A stretch of 64,000 nucleotides of DNA from positions 95,747 through 159,746 of the forward strand of contig JAPLDQ010000004.1 in the NCBI GenBank assembly GCA_026391675.1. The letters are read 5' to 3'. The translations under genes were made by a program, and so were the position numbers. This DNA comes from Bacteroidota bacterium (GTDB lineage Bacteria; Bacteroidota; Bacteroidia; Bacteroidales; JACABE01). The notes under the pieces were generated by a model. That model was not told where the DNA came from. It saw nothing but the letters and a program-made list of their open reading frames with translations, and did no database searches. This document shows positions 10,261 through 20,459 of the stretch, one piece after another (within the stretch, counting starts at the first letter, position 1; every line of letters starts with the position of its first letter).

Positions 10261-10932
10261 ATGAAAACAAATTATTTGGTTAAACACCTTACGGGCAGCT
10301 TTATATTTTTTGCTATTCTTTTTGTAAGTGGGGGCAGGATAAATTATTGGCAGGGACTTATTTATGTGGCTATTGGCCTTATAATGGTAATATTAAATTA
10401 TACCATTTTTCGGATAGATGCTGCATTGGCTGAAGAACGTTCAAAGCCTGGAGAGAATACTAAAAGATGGGATAAGATTATATTGGGCTTATCATTACTG
10501 CTTACCATTGCAATGTATGTTGTTGCCGGTATGGATTCCGGCCGTTATCATTGTTCCCCTGATTTTCACTGGAGTATGTATCTTTTAGGTGGAATTTTAA
10601 CTGCTACAGGCCAACTGCTGTTTCTAATTGCCCAAAAGCAGAATAAGTTTTTCTCGAGTACCGTCAGAATACAAACCGAACGGAATCATGTGGTTTGCGA
10701 ATCAGGATTGTACAAAACGGTCAGGCATCCGGCTTATCTGGGCTCAATCATTCAGGCAACAGGTTTTTCTTTACTTCTGGGATCACTCTGGAGTATTATA
10801 CCTGTAACTTTATTGATTATTTTGTTGATAATACGGACAAAACTGGAAGATAATACCCTGATAAATGAATTGAAAGGCTATACTGAATATTCGCTTAAAA
10901 CCCGGTTTAAGCTTTTCCCTTATATTTGGTAA
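10261..10932 (+). CDS. Isoprenylcysteine carboxyl methyltransferase-family membrane protein
   Basis: C-term VCESGLYKTVRHPAYLGSIIQATGFSLLLGS...RTKLEDNTLINELKGYTEY; ATG at 10261. Confidence 0.8.
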   Translation: MKTNYLVKHLTGSFIFFAILFVSGGRINYWQGLIYVAIGLIMVILNYTIFRIDAALAEERSKPGENTKRWDKIILGLSLLLTIAMYVVAGMDSGRYHCSPDFHWSMYLLGGILTATGQLLFLIAQKQNKFFSSTVRIQTERNHVVCESGLYKTVRHPAYLGSIIQATGFSLLLGSLWSIIPVTLLIILLIIRTKLEDNTLINELKGYTEYSLKTRFKLFPYIW

Positions 10933-11229
10933 TGATTTGTTCATGTGTTGATACGATAATGCGATGATGAGTTTGTTGGCTGATTCACAAAAAGGTTGGT
11001 TATTATTATTTAATGGAGATTCTTCGCTATCACTACTAATGACAAGTTTTGTTTTTTGTTGATTTTTAAGTATATATAAGAAACATGACAATGAAATTAA
11101 AACTAGTTGATTCTTTAATCTTTGCGGTTCTCCGCGTAAAACTCCGCGGCACTCTGCGGTTAAATTAAGGCTTGAACAACTTATAACTTATAATTTATAA
11201 CTCATAATTCATAACTCATAACTCCAACA

Positions 11230-11267
11230 AAAAAGCCCTGCAAATTAGGATATTTACAGGGCTTTTT
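11230..11267. terminator. Bidirectional terminator between convergent genes
   Basis: AAAAAGCCCTG...CAGGGCTTTTT. Confidence 0.8.
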
Positions 11268-11283
11268 CTATTTGTTGTAACTT

Positions 11284-11877
11284 TTAATTAGCTGTTGCCA
11301 GCTTATTAAAAATCTTTAATTCCTCTTCTGCTTCCTTGGTTTTACCCAATTGTTTGTATGCAATAGATAAATTATGATGCGATTGGGCATGGTTATAATT
11401 TATCTGTATGTTTTTCTTTAACAAACTACAGGCTTTTTCCGGATTTTTGATATTCAGATAGCTGGTAGCCAGATCGCACCTTACATTTACGTTTTTATCA
11501 TTCAGCTTCAATGCTTTTTCATAATAAATAATAGCCTTGTCACTCTGTTCTATATCGTAATAAATATTACCCAGCAGTATCAGGGCATTCTCATTTTTTT
11601 CGTCTAGTGTAGAAACTATTTTTAAATGATAAATGGCATTGTCAAATTGTTTTTTTACATAATAATTATTTGCCAGCATGATTCGCATTTCAATGTTTAA
11701 AGAATCTTTAATCAATTCTTTTTCATAAATAGCAAAGCTGTCTGCAGGAAACATATCCACAGCATTTTGCTTTATAGTCACAATATTAGGTTTTACGTCA
11801 GATTTGTTTTTGCAGGCAGAAAAACCTAATATTAGTATAAATGAGGATAAGCTAAAAATAAGAATTCTGTAATTCAT
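11284..11877 (-). CDS. TPR-repeat lipoprotein
   Basis: Lipobox LGFSAC; repeated NALILLGNIYYDIEQSDKAIIYYEKALKLN. Confidence 0.75.
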   Translation of the reverse strand: MNYRILIFSLSSFILILGFSACKNKSDVKPNIVTIKQNAVDMFPADSFAIYEKELIKDSLNIEMRIMLANNYYVKKQFDNAIYHLKIVSTLDEKNENALILLGNIYYDIEQSDKAIIYYEKALKLNDKNVNVRCDLATSYLNIKNPEKACSLLKKNIQINYNHAQSHHNLSIAYKQLGKTKEAEEELKIFNKLATAN

Positions 11878-11892
11878 AGTATGGTTGTAAAA

Positions 11893-12669
11893 CTATTTGC
11901 TGATTTTTGCTTCTTCAACCAATACTTCATAAAAATAACTGTAGCCTAAATCTTTATTCAAAGCTACTTTTCCTTCTATGGTAATAACATCACCAACGTT
12001 AACTTTTGTAGCTAAATCTGTAGTAATTGTTAAATCAAATTTACCGTCAGATTCAGTACCATCCTGTAAATGGATCCAGTTTTTATTCATAATGTCAGGG
12101 CTGAATTTGGTAACTTTACCTTTTATTTTTACAGTTTTACCACCAAAACTGGCTTTTTTAGCAAATAAATCAGCAATGCTGATGCCTCCTTTTATAGGAT
12201 CAATTTTTACTTCGATTTTACTTACTTTAGGTTTTCCTGTGGTTGGCATGGTAGTGTCAGAAGAATTCATAAATTCATGTGAAGGAACCTGACCGATTTC
12301 TTTTTTTACAAAATCTGCTGTTTTTCTCATTTCGTCAATAAACAGCACTTCTTTAAATTCTCTGTTTAATTCCTTGCTTTTAAAATTATTCATTGGGAAG
12401 CCTTTTTTATAATAAGCTGTATCCCCAACTTTAAAATCTGCAAATGAAATTGCGCCCCAGATTGTATCAGATTCTTTAACTTTAGGATTTCCAATTTCAT
12501 TAAACTGCAAATAAGTATAGGTTCCGGCATTCATAACTTTTTGGATAACAACAGTGTGGATGCCTAATTTTAATAATTCAGCCTGTTTGGCATTATTATT
12601 TGATTTACATGCAATTATAATTGAAATTGCAAAAATTGCAAGTGTTAATAATTTTAATTTAGTTTTCAT
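11893..12669 (-). CDS. OB-fold lipoprotein
   Basis: Lipobox ISIIIAC; GKTVKIKGKVTKFSPDIMNKNWIHLQDGT...VNVGDVITIEGKV. Confidence 0.65.
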   Translation of the reverse strand: MKTKLKLLTLAIFAISIIIACKSNNNAKQAELLKLGIHTVVIQKVMNAGTYTYLQFNEIGNPKVKESDTIWGAISFADFKVGDTAYYKKGFPMNNFKSKELNREFKEVLFIDEMRKTADFVKKEIGQVPSHEFMNSSDTTMPTTGKPKVSKIEVKIDPIKGGISIADLFAKKASFGGKTVKIKGKVTKFSPDIMNKNWIHLQDGTESDGKFDLTITTDLATKVNVGDVITIEGKVALNKDLGYSYFYEVLVEEAKISK

Positions 12670-12825
12670 TTTCGTCTTCTTTATTTTGTTAATTATTGAT
12701 TTATAAATATTTGTGTAAAAAGCTGATTAAATTTTTTGCAAAAATACGTATTAATTTTAAATAAAAAATGCCAAATCAATTGATATTTTACAGCTTTATT
12801 AAATGGAAATAAGATACTTGAGCAA

Positions 12826-13395
12826 TTATAAGAGAATAAGTGCTAAAATTGGAATAATCAAACCGGCTATAACAAACCATATTCCTCTTTTACTCAGGCT
12901 GTTCTTGCTTTTTGCAATAATAAACAAACCACTTATAGCAATAATTATCATACCTACACAAAACAGGTCAGAGAACCATAGCCACCATTTACCGGGGTTG
13001 TAATGCAAAAAATTGATTTCAAAGAAAAAAGGTCTTCTTGTAATCTTTTCTATATAACCTTCTTTTGTTTCAAGGTTAATAGTAATGGAACCATTGTCAA
13101 TAAATATTTTCAAGGTTGATTTGTCAGGGAAAAAGTATTTTTTGTAATGATTTTCTTCATGAAAGTTTTTCAATAATGACATAACCCAGTCGTTTGTAAC
13201 TGTTGATTTGTCAAAACTTTCGTTTATTTTAAAATCATTATAACTGATATTATAATTAGGATTCCAGTCCTTTTTATGATTTAATGCTATTCCTGAGATA
13301 CAGTAAATTATAGTTAAGCCGAAAAAGAAATAACCGATATCACGGTGTAATATTCTGTTCCATTTACGGAAGATTCTTAATGCATTTGAAGCCAT
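12826..13395 (-). CDS. PepSY-associated TM-family membrane protein
   Basis: RKWNRILHRDIGYFFFGLTIIYCISGIALNHKKDWNP; C-terminal TM helices. Confidence 0.65.
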   Translation of the reverse strand: MASNALRIFRKWNRILHRDIGYFFFGLTIIYCISGIALNHKKDWNPNYNISYNDFKINESFDKSTVTNDWVMSLLKNFHEENHYKKYFFPDKSTLKIFIDNGSITINLETKEGYIEKITRRPFFFEINFLHYNPGKWWLWFSDLFCVGMIIIAISGLFIIAKSKNSLSKRGIWFVIAGLIIPILALILL

Positions 13396-13443
13396 TTAAT
13401 TGATATTTAAGTGAAAATAATTATAATGCTAAAGTTTAAAAAA

Positions 13444-13483
13444 AACAGGTATAAAAACTTTTTTAAATATTCTTATACCTGTT
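13444..13483. terminator. Inverted-repeat terminator-like hairpin
   Basis: AACAGGTATAA...TTATACCTGTT. Confidence 0.55.
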
Positions 13484-13548
13484 TATCGTAAATAGCTAAT
13501 TAGCTAATACTTTATAAACTTTTAACTTTATAAATTATAAACTGATTT

Positions 13549-14145
13549 TTATTTTTTGATTTCTTTTAAATCTTTACAATCAATTGCATAAATGGAAATA
13601 TATGCTTTCCCGCTTTCTTCCAGCTTTTTACGGAATGCTTTTACTTCTGCATAAGGATCATCAGTTTTTGTTTCTTCAACTTTCGATTTATCTTTGGTTT
13701 GACCTGTAATAGCTTTATTTTCTTCATTACAAACTTTCTGATCTTTATCTGCTACCTGTTTTTTAATGTCAGCTTCCCATTCATTCAGGGCATTAGCATC
13801 AATTTTTTCATCTTCAATAACAGTACCGGTAATTTCAATATCAGAACCTTCATATTTTAAATCGAAAGTAGAAAAACTTCCTCCAGCATTAATTTTTACC
13901 GTTTTTTCAGGATCAGCTGTAAAAAGGAATAGTTTTTTTCCGCTGTGTTTACATACATGCGATACAGTACCTTTTATTACTACTTCTTTTCCTGCCCATT
14001 TTTCTGGAGCAACTAGAAAACTGTCAACGGTTAGCACATTACTCACTTTAACTGAATCAGCAGATTGAGCATTTTTATTTTTACAGCCACTGTTATTAGC
14101 TAAAACAATAGCACATACAACTAATAAGATGATTAACTTTTTCAT
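13549..14145 (-). CDS. OB-fold lipoprotein
   Basis: Lipobox-like NNSGC; GKEVVIKGTVSHVCKHSGKKLFLFTADPEKTVKI...IEITGTVIEDEKID. Confidence 0.55.
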   Translation of the reverse strand: MKKLIILLVVCAIVLANNSGCKNKNAQSADSVKVSNVLTVDSFLVAPEKWAGKEVVIKGTVSHVCKHSGKKLFLFTADPEKTVKINAGGSFSTFDLKYEGSDIEITGTVIEDEKIDANALNEWEADIKKQVADKDQKVCNEENKAITGQTKDKSKVEETKTDDPYAEVKAFRKKLEESGKAYISIYAIDCKDLKEIKK

Positions 14146-14496
14146 TGGTTTTTTTGATTAAATTTTTACAAAAATAATAAATTTTACTTTCTTTAAGACA
14201 TCAGAATCTGAAGAAACCTTCGCTTTTATAAAAAATATTTTATGATATATATCGCATATTAAATGATATAAGTCAAAATAAATATATTTTTTTCAAATAA
14301 TTAGAATTTTTTTTAGTATTTTTATCATTGAATTTCAGAATTATAATACATAAATAGTATTTAAAAAATGAATTTTAAAGAATGAATGAATACTTGTTGT
14401 TGATATATATTAGTATTCGTTTAACACCAAGATTAAGGTATTTTTTGTAATATTGCCTTGATTTTTAAAAACTAAAATAACGAAAATATAAGATTA

Positions 14497-17400
14497 ATGA
14501 AAAGAATTCTGAATTTTTTATTATCATCAAAAGCTACACTGATTTTCTTATTGTTATTTGCTGTAGCTATGGCTGTAGCTACTTTTGTTGAAGATAAATA
14601 TGATACTGTAACTGCCAGACAACTGATATATAATACACTTTGGTTTGAATTATTGTTCTTACTGCTGATAGTAAATCTAATAGGACATATTAAACCTTAT
14701 CATCTGTTTACACTGAGAAAATTAGGCGGATTGCTTTTCCATTTTGCTTTTATAGCTATGATTTTGGGTGCTTTTATTACCAGATATTTTGGCAGCGAAG
14801 CCAGTATGCACATACGTAAAGGCGAAACCAGCAATATTATATACAGCAATGAACCTGCAATATTGATTTCATGTTCTGAAAATGATAAAAATTATAACTT
14901 TGAATTCCCTGTTAACAAAGGGGATAACAGTAAAAATACATTCACCGCAACAATTCCAACTGCAAAAGCAGGAAATATAGAAATAAGGTATAAAGAGCTG
15001 ATTCCTAATGCTGTTGCCAAAATTGAAGAAAATGTTGCCGGTGGTAAAAATATGATTGAACTTGCGTTTGCTTCAGCTATGGGCATGCAAAAATTAATGC
15101 TCAGCAATGGCGAATTAAAGAATATTGGCAGTACAAATATTTCATTCAACAGTAGCAATAATACAGATGGTATTAGAATCTCTGATGTAAAAGGGATAGC
15201 TGATATAATTGCTCCTATTGATATTGTTGAATCCTCTATGGATGGTACTCAAACAGATACCATAAGAAAAGATTCAACAGCAGCATTAAAAGAGGGCTAT
15301 TTATATCACATTAACGGAACAAATGTTTTGTATTCCAAAATGTATAAAAATGCCAGAAAAGTCCTGGTTAGCGGAACCGACGAAATGGGAAGGGGAGGAG
15401 ATGATGTTGTAATACTGGATGTTAATGTTAACGGTAAAAAACAGGAATTGACTGTTTTTAATACATCTCCTTATGCCGCAGAATATGAGGATTACGTAAT
15501 TGAAGGTGTAAAGCTTAGTATAGCTTTTGGCAACAAACCTGTTCAACTACCTTTCTCACTTTGTTTAAAAGACTTTATTCTGGAAAGATATCCGGGTTCC
15601 GAAAGTCCTTCATCCTACAGAAGTGAAGTTACTTTAATAGATAGCAGAGAAAGTTTAAAAGAAGACCGTAGTATATTTATGAATAATGTATTAGACTATA
15701 ATAAATACAGATTTTTTCAATCATCTTACGATAATGATGAACAGGGTACTGTGCTTTCTGTGAACCACGATTTCTGGGGCACAACTATTTCGTATCTGGG
15801 ATATGTATTGTTGGGTATAGGTTTTGTATATACTTTGTTTAGTAAATATTCACGTTTTAGTGCTTTGAAAAAATCGATAAATGAAATCAGAGAAAAAAGA
15901 AAAGCACAGGTTTTAACTTTGGTGTTGTTATTTGCATCATTTGGTTTAAGCTATGCCCAACCTGCAACAAATAAAGTTGTTGATGCAAATCATGCAATTA
16001 AATTGGGTCATATGCTTACCCAAACCTATGATGGACGTTTTGCACCGGTACATACCCTTGCACTGGATTTAATGCATAAAATAGCCAAAAAGGAAACATA
16101 TGAGATTGAAGGTAAAGGTAAAATGAATGCAATGCAGGTATTTATTGATATTATTGCTGAACCACAATTCTGGCAGGATCAGAAAATTATATATGTTCCT
16201 CAGAAACAGATACAGGAAGTTATCGGTATTAATACTGAATATGCTGCATTCCGCGATTTTTTTGATGCAAATTCACAATATAAACTGGAAGCTCTTATAA
16301 ATGAATCTTTCAGAAAAAAACAAAGCGAAAAGAATAAACTTGACAGAGAAATTTTAAAAGTTGATGAAAGGGTAAATATATTTCATATGATGACCAACGG
16401 AAGTATATTGAAAATTTTCCCCGAACAAAATTCAAAAAATAACAAATGGTTAAGCTGGGATGATAAAGTAGCTTCCATCCCTTTAACAGGCGCAATTACT
16501 GCAATTAATGAAGATTTGAAACTTAAGGTATTCAGCTATTCAAGTTTAATGCAGGCATACGTATTTGAAGTGATACAGGCAAAAGAAAGCGGAGATTATT
16601 CCAAAGCCGATAAAATTCTTGATTATATTACTGCGATTCAAAAGCAAAATTCAGATCCGAATTTATTACCCTCTGAAACTAAAATAAATGCAGAAGTATT
16701 TTATAATAATGCTGATATTTTTATTTTACTTAAAAATGTATATGCTTTATTAAGCGTGCTCATGCTTGTATTAGCATTTATTGATAATGTCAGAATAAAG
16801 AAAAGTAAAATTATTTCACTTTCTTTAAATATTTTAACTGTAATATTAATGCTCGCCTTCTTGTATCATACAATAGGCATGGGCTTAAGATGGTATATAA
16901 CCGGACATGCACCATGGGCAAATGGATATGAAGCACTGATTCTGGTTGCCTGGGGTTCATTAATTGCCGGATTCGGCTTTGTAAAATATTCAAAATTAAC
17001 CTTAGCTGCAACTGCATTGCTTGCTTTCTTTATGCTGATGACAGCAAGTCACAGCAGCTACGACCCACAGTTAACCAATCTGCCTCCGGTATTGAAATCT
17101 TATTGGTTAATAATTCATGTTGCTACATTAACAATAAGTTATGGATTTTTAGGATTAGGTTTTATTTTAGGTTTGATGAATTTATTCATATACTTATTTA
17201 AAAATCAAAAGAACGCCGGTCATTTGGATCTTCTCATTGCTGAAAATTCATATATTATCGAAATGAATTTAATTATAGGTTTAATGTTAGCAACCTTAGG
17301 TACTTTTCTTGGAGCGGTCTGGGCCAATGAATCATGGGGAAAATACTGGGGTTGGGATGCCAAGGAAACCTGGGCGCTTATCATTGTAATTACCTATTCA

Positions 17401-17658
17401 ATCGTTATTCACATGAGGTTTGTACCCAAATTAAATACAAAATATGCATTCAATGTAGCTTCAGTATTGGGATTTTCTAGTGTAATGATGACATTTGTTG
17501 GTGTAAATTACTATTTATCAAAAGGAATGCACAGTTATGGTGCCGGAGAAACCCCTGTTTTCCCACTTTGGGCTTGGGGCACGATTTTTGCTATTATCAT
17601 ATTAATTATTTCTGCAGGAATAAGAGAGAAAAATTATAAACAATTAAAATCAAATTAA
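14497..17658 (+). CDS. ccsBA: Fused ResB-CcsA (System II) cytochrome c biogenesis protein
   Basis: N-terminal ResB-like TMs, central periplasmic domain, C-terminal CcsA signature WGKYWGWDAKETWALIIVITYSIVIHMRF. Confidence 0.9.
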   Translation: MKRILNFLLSSKATLIFLLLFAVAMAVATFVEDKYDTVTARQLIYNTLWFELLFLLLIVNLIGHIKPYHLFTLRKLGGLLFHFAFIAMILGAFITRYFGSEASMHIRKGETSNIIYSNEPAILISCSENDKNYNFEFPVNKGDNSKNTFTATIPTAKAGNIEIRYKELIPNAVAKIEENVAGGKNMIELAFASAMGMQKLMLSNGELKNIGSTNISFNSSNNTDGIRISDVKGIADIIAPIDIVESSMDGTQTDTIRKDSTAALKEGYLYHINGTNVLYSKMYKNARKVLVSGTDEMGRGGDDVVILDVNVNGKKQELTVFNTSPYAAEYEDYVIEGVKLSIAFGNKPVQLPFSLCLKDFILERYPGSESPSSYRSEVTLIDSRESLKEDRSIFMNNVLDYNKYRFFQSSYDNDEQGTVLSVNHDFWGTTISYLGYVLLGIGFVYTLFSKYSRFSALKKSINEIREKRKAQVLTLVLLFASFGLSYAQPATNKVVDANHAIKLGHMLTQTYDGRFAPVHTLALDLMHKIAKKETYEIEGKGKMNAMQVFIDIIAEPQFWQDQKIIYVPQKQIQEVIGINTEYAAFRDFFDANSQYKLEALINESFRKKQSEKNKLDREILKVDERVNIFHMMTNGSILKIFPEQNSKNNKWLSWDDKVASIPLTGAITAINEDLKLKVFSYSSLMQAYVFEVIQAKESGDYSKADKILDYITAIQKQNSDPNLLPSETKINAEVFYNNADIFILLKNVYALLSVLMLVLAFIDNVRIKKSKIISLSLNILTVILMLAFLYHTIGMGLRWYITGHAPWANGYEALILVAWGSLIAGFGFVKYSKLTLAATALLAFFMLMTASHSSYDPQLTNLPPVLKSYWLIIHVATLTISYGFLGLGFILGLMNLFIYLFKNQKNAGHLDLLIAENSYIIEMNLIIGLMLATLGTFLGAVWANESWGKYWGWDAKETWALIIVITYSIVIHMRFVPKLNTKYAFNVASVLGFSSVMMTFVGVNYYLSKGMHSYGAGETPVFPLWAWGTIFAIIILIISAGIREKNYKQLKSN

Positions 17659-17681
17659 TTACTAACTTAAAAACGAAAATC

Positions 17682-18188
17682 ATGAAAAAATTATCAATCG
17701 TAATGGCTTGTATGCTTTTTTTGTTAAGCAATGTATTGCTTGCACAGAATAAGTATGTAGGTGCTGCTAAATGTAAAATGTGCCACATGGCTAAGGGAAA
17801 ACAATACCCACAATGGAGCGCATCAAAACATGCAAAAGCTTTTGAAGCCTTAAAAGGTGAAGCAGCTTTAAAAATTGGTAAGGAAAAAGGAATTGCAAGT
17901 CCTTCTACTGATGCTAAATGTTTGAAATGTCACTCTACTGCTGCAGCTGCTGGAGCATTAGTTGACGGAATTACCAAAGAAGAAGGTGTTAGCTGCGAAA
18001 CATGCCATGGTGCAGGTAGTGCATACAAAGCACCTGCTGTTATGAGAAACAAAGCTGATGCAATGAAAAATGGTTTAATTTTACCAAATGAAAAATTATG
18101 TGTAAAATGCCATAATTCTGAAAGCCCAACTTTCAAAGGATTTGATTATGCTGCTAGTTTAGCAAAAATAATTCACAAAAATCCTTAA
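17682..18188 (+). CDS. Cytochrome c-554-like tetraheme protein
   Basis: Signal peptide; 4 CxxCH (CKMCH, CLKCH, CETCH, CVKCH); KYVGAAKCKMCHMAKGKQYPQWSASKHAKA. Confidence 0.85.
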   Translation: MKKLSIVMACMLFLLSNVLLAQNKYVGAAKCKMCHMAKGKQYPQWSASKHAKAFEALKGEAALKIGKEKGIASPSTDAKCLKCHSTAAAAGALVDGITKEEGVSCETCHGAGSAYKAPAVMRNKADAMKNGLILPNEKLCVKCHNSESPTFKGFDYAASLAKIIHKNP

Positions 18189-18204
18189 TAATTAATTTAA
18201 TATT

Positions 18205-18264
18205 CCCCACAAAATATACATATTGCAGAAATAATTATTTAAATTGTTTGTATATTTTGTGGGG
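18205..18264 (+). terminator. Strong hairpin terminator
   Basis: 16-bp perfect arms CCCCACAAAATATACA / TGTATATTTTGTGGGG followed by T-run. Confidence 0.8.
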
Positions 18265-18307
18265 ATTTTTTTTAGTTTAAGTAGTATTAATCAAAAAACT
18301 TTTACAT

Positions 18308-19807
18308 ATGAAATTACCACGTTCGTATTACAATTATATTTCCTACTTAGGAACCATTGTTGCTATAATAGCCTGGGCTACATTAATATTTTTTGTTGTT
18401 CAGATTTATATTTTTAAAATAAATAATGTTTATTTCGACTTATATACATTTATTGTTACTCCTGCATTTTTAGTGCTGGGTCACATTCTTATTCCTGTTG
18501 GAATGTATAGAAGAAGGAAAAAAATTAAAAAAGGATTAGATATTTCTGATGATAAGTTTTTTGTTTTAAATCTTCGTGATGCTAAAACCAGAAATGCAAT
18601 ATTGATATTTTCAATAATATCAGTATTTTTTGTGGTATTTACAATTATAGGTAGTTATAAGGCTTTCCATTATACTGAATCGGTAGAGTTTTGCGGAAAG
18701 CTATGTCATAAAGTTATGCAACCGGAATATGTTGCTTATCAGAATTCACCTCACGCCAGAGTAAAATGTGCCGAATGCCACGTTGGTGAAGGTGCCGATT
18801 TTTATGTGAAATCAAAAATGTCAGGGTTAAGACAGGTTTTTAAATATACATTAAATACATATCCAAGACCAATTGCAACCCCAATTGAAAATTTACGTCC
18901 TGCAAGGGAAACCTGTGAAAAATGTCACTGGCCACAAAAGTTTTATACAAATGCTTTGCGCAATGAAAAATATTTTTTAGCTGATTCAGCTAATACAGAA
19001 TGGGATATAGTTTTAAATATGAAGATAGGTGCAAACCATCAGGCACTTGGTTTAGCAGAAGGAATCCACTGGCATATTAATCCTGATTATAATATTGAAT
19101 ATAAATCAAATGCCAAAAGAGATGCTATATATTGGGTTAAAATTACTGATAAAAAAACAGGAAAAGAAACAATATATAAAGATGCAGGAAGTGAAGCCAA
19201 ACCTGAAGATGTTAAAAAAGCTGAAGCAAGAAGTATGGATTGTATGGACTGTCATAATCGTCCATCACATGAATACCGTTCTCCTTCAACTTATATAAAT
19301 AATCTGTTGGCAGGAAACAGTAAATATGCTAAAATACCCTGGCTAAAGAATGCAGCTATGGAAGCATTAAAAGTTCCATATTCAACTACTGATTCTGCTG
19401 TGATGGGAATTAAAAATAATATCATTACTTATTATAAAGATAAATATCCTGTTTACTTTAAACAATTCAATAAAGAAATACTCGCTTCAATAGACGATAT
19501 TTATTCAGCTTTCTCAAAAAATGCTTTCCCTGAAATGAAAGTAACCTATAGCGTATATCCACGTCATATAGGCCATCTTGAATCAAATGGCTGTTTCAGA
19601 TGCCATAACAACAGATTTAAATCTGAAACAGGAAAAGTAATTTCAAGAGATTGTAATCTTTGCCATACTATTGTTGCTCAAGGAAGCGGTGCAACTAAAA
19701 AATATACCGGTATAAACATTACGCTGGAGTTTGAACATCCTGTTGATATAGGTGATGCATGGAAAGAATCAAATTGTATGGATTGTCACGCTGAACTCTA
19801 TAAATAG
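18308..19807 (+). CDS. NapC/NirT-family membrane multiheme cytochrome c
   Basis: N-terminal TMs; CGKLCH, CAECH, CEKCH, CMDCH, CFRCH, CNLCH, CMDCH; QNSPHARVKCAECHVGEGADFYVKSKMSGLRQV. Confidence 0.85.
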   Translation: MKLPRSYYNYISYLGTIVAIIAWATLIFFVVQIYIFKINNVYFDLYTFIVTPAFLVLGHILIPVGMYRRRKKIKKGLDISDDKFFVLNLRDAKTRNAILIFSIISVFFVVFTIIGSYKAFHYTESVEFCGKLCHKVMQPEYVAYQNSPHARVKCAECHVGEGADFYVKSKMSGLRQVFKYTLNTYPRPIATPIENLRPARETCEKCHWPQKFYTNALRNEKYFLADSANTEWDIVLNMKIGANHQALGLAEGIHWHINPDYNIEYKSNAKRDAIYWVKITDKKTGKETIYKDAGSEAKPEDVKKAEARSMDCMDCHNRPSHEYRSPSTYINNLLAGNSKYAKIPWLKNAAMEALKVPYSTTDSAVMGIKNNIITYYKDKYPVYFKQFNKEILASIDDIYSAFSKNAFPEMKVTYSVYPRHIGHLESNGCFRCHNNRFKSETGKVISRDCNLCHTIVAQGSGATKKYTGINITLEFEHPVDIGDAWKESNCMDCHAELYK

Positions 19808-19830
19808 AAATTAATTAAATATTATATTTT

Positions 19831-19868
19831 AATAAGGATTTTAATCAAAATTGATTAAAATCCTTATT
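19831..19868 (+). terminator. Hairpin terminator
   Basis: AATAAGGATTTTAATCAA-AA-TTGATTAAAATCCTTATT, followed by T-run. Confidence 0.8.
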
Positions 19869-20021
19869 TTTTTTAAGAAATATCAATATAATATTGATAA
19901 TTCATTGTTATTATCAAAAAATAGTAAAAATAATTTTTTTAGATGTTTTATATCTTATATTTGTACTACATAAATATAATAAGAAAACAAGTACTTAATT
20001 TATTAAATTAATTAAAACATT

Positions 20022-20459
20022 ATGCCACAACAAGTTAAACGACTTCTGATAGCATTTGTCATTTTTGTAGCATTGTTTTTAGGTGTCAGACATTTTCTGG
20101 TACCTAAAACCTTTGGAAAATATGGGCACTATGATGCTAAAGCATTGGAAGCTAATGCAGCTCACGATGTAAAATACATTGATGCACAGGATTGTTCCAA
20201 TTGCCACACGGATATAGATTCCTTAAAAATGGCAGGTAAACATGCTAAAATTAATTGCCAGACATGCCATGGTCCCGGTTATAAACATCTTGAGGATCCA
20301 TCTGCTAATCCATTGATAAAACCCACCGAAAGAGCATTCTGTGGTAAATGTCATGAGAAAAATGCAGCCAGACCAACAAACATTATTAAACAACAAGACT
20401 TATCAAAGCACAATCCTGACAGCAAGTGCGTTGAGTGTCATAACCCTCATCAACCATGA
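20022..20459 (+). CDS. Membrane-anchored tetraheme cytochrome c3-like protein
   Basis: N-terminal TM anchor; CSNCH, CQTCH, CGKCH, CVECH. Confidence 0.8.
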   Translation: MPQQVKRLLIAFVIFVALFLGVRHFLVPKTFGKYGHYDAKALEANAAHDVKYIDAQDCSNCHTDIDSLKMAGKHAKINCQTCHGPGYKHLEDPSANPLIKPTERAFCGKCHEKNAARPTNIIKQQDLSKHNPDSKCVECHNPHQP

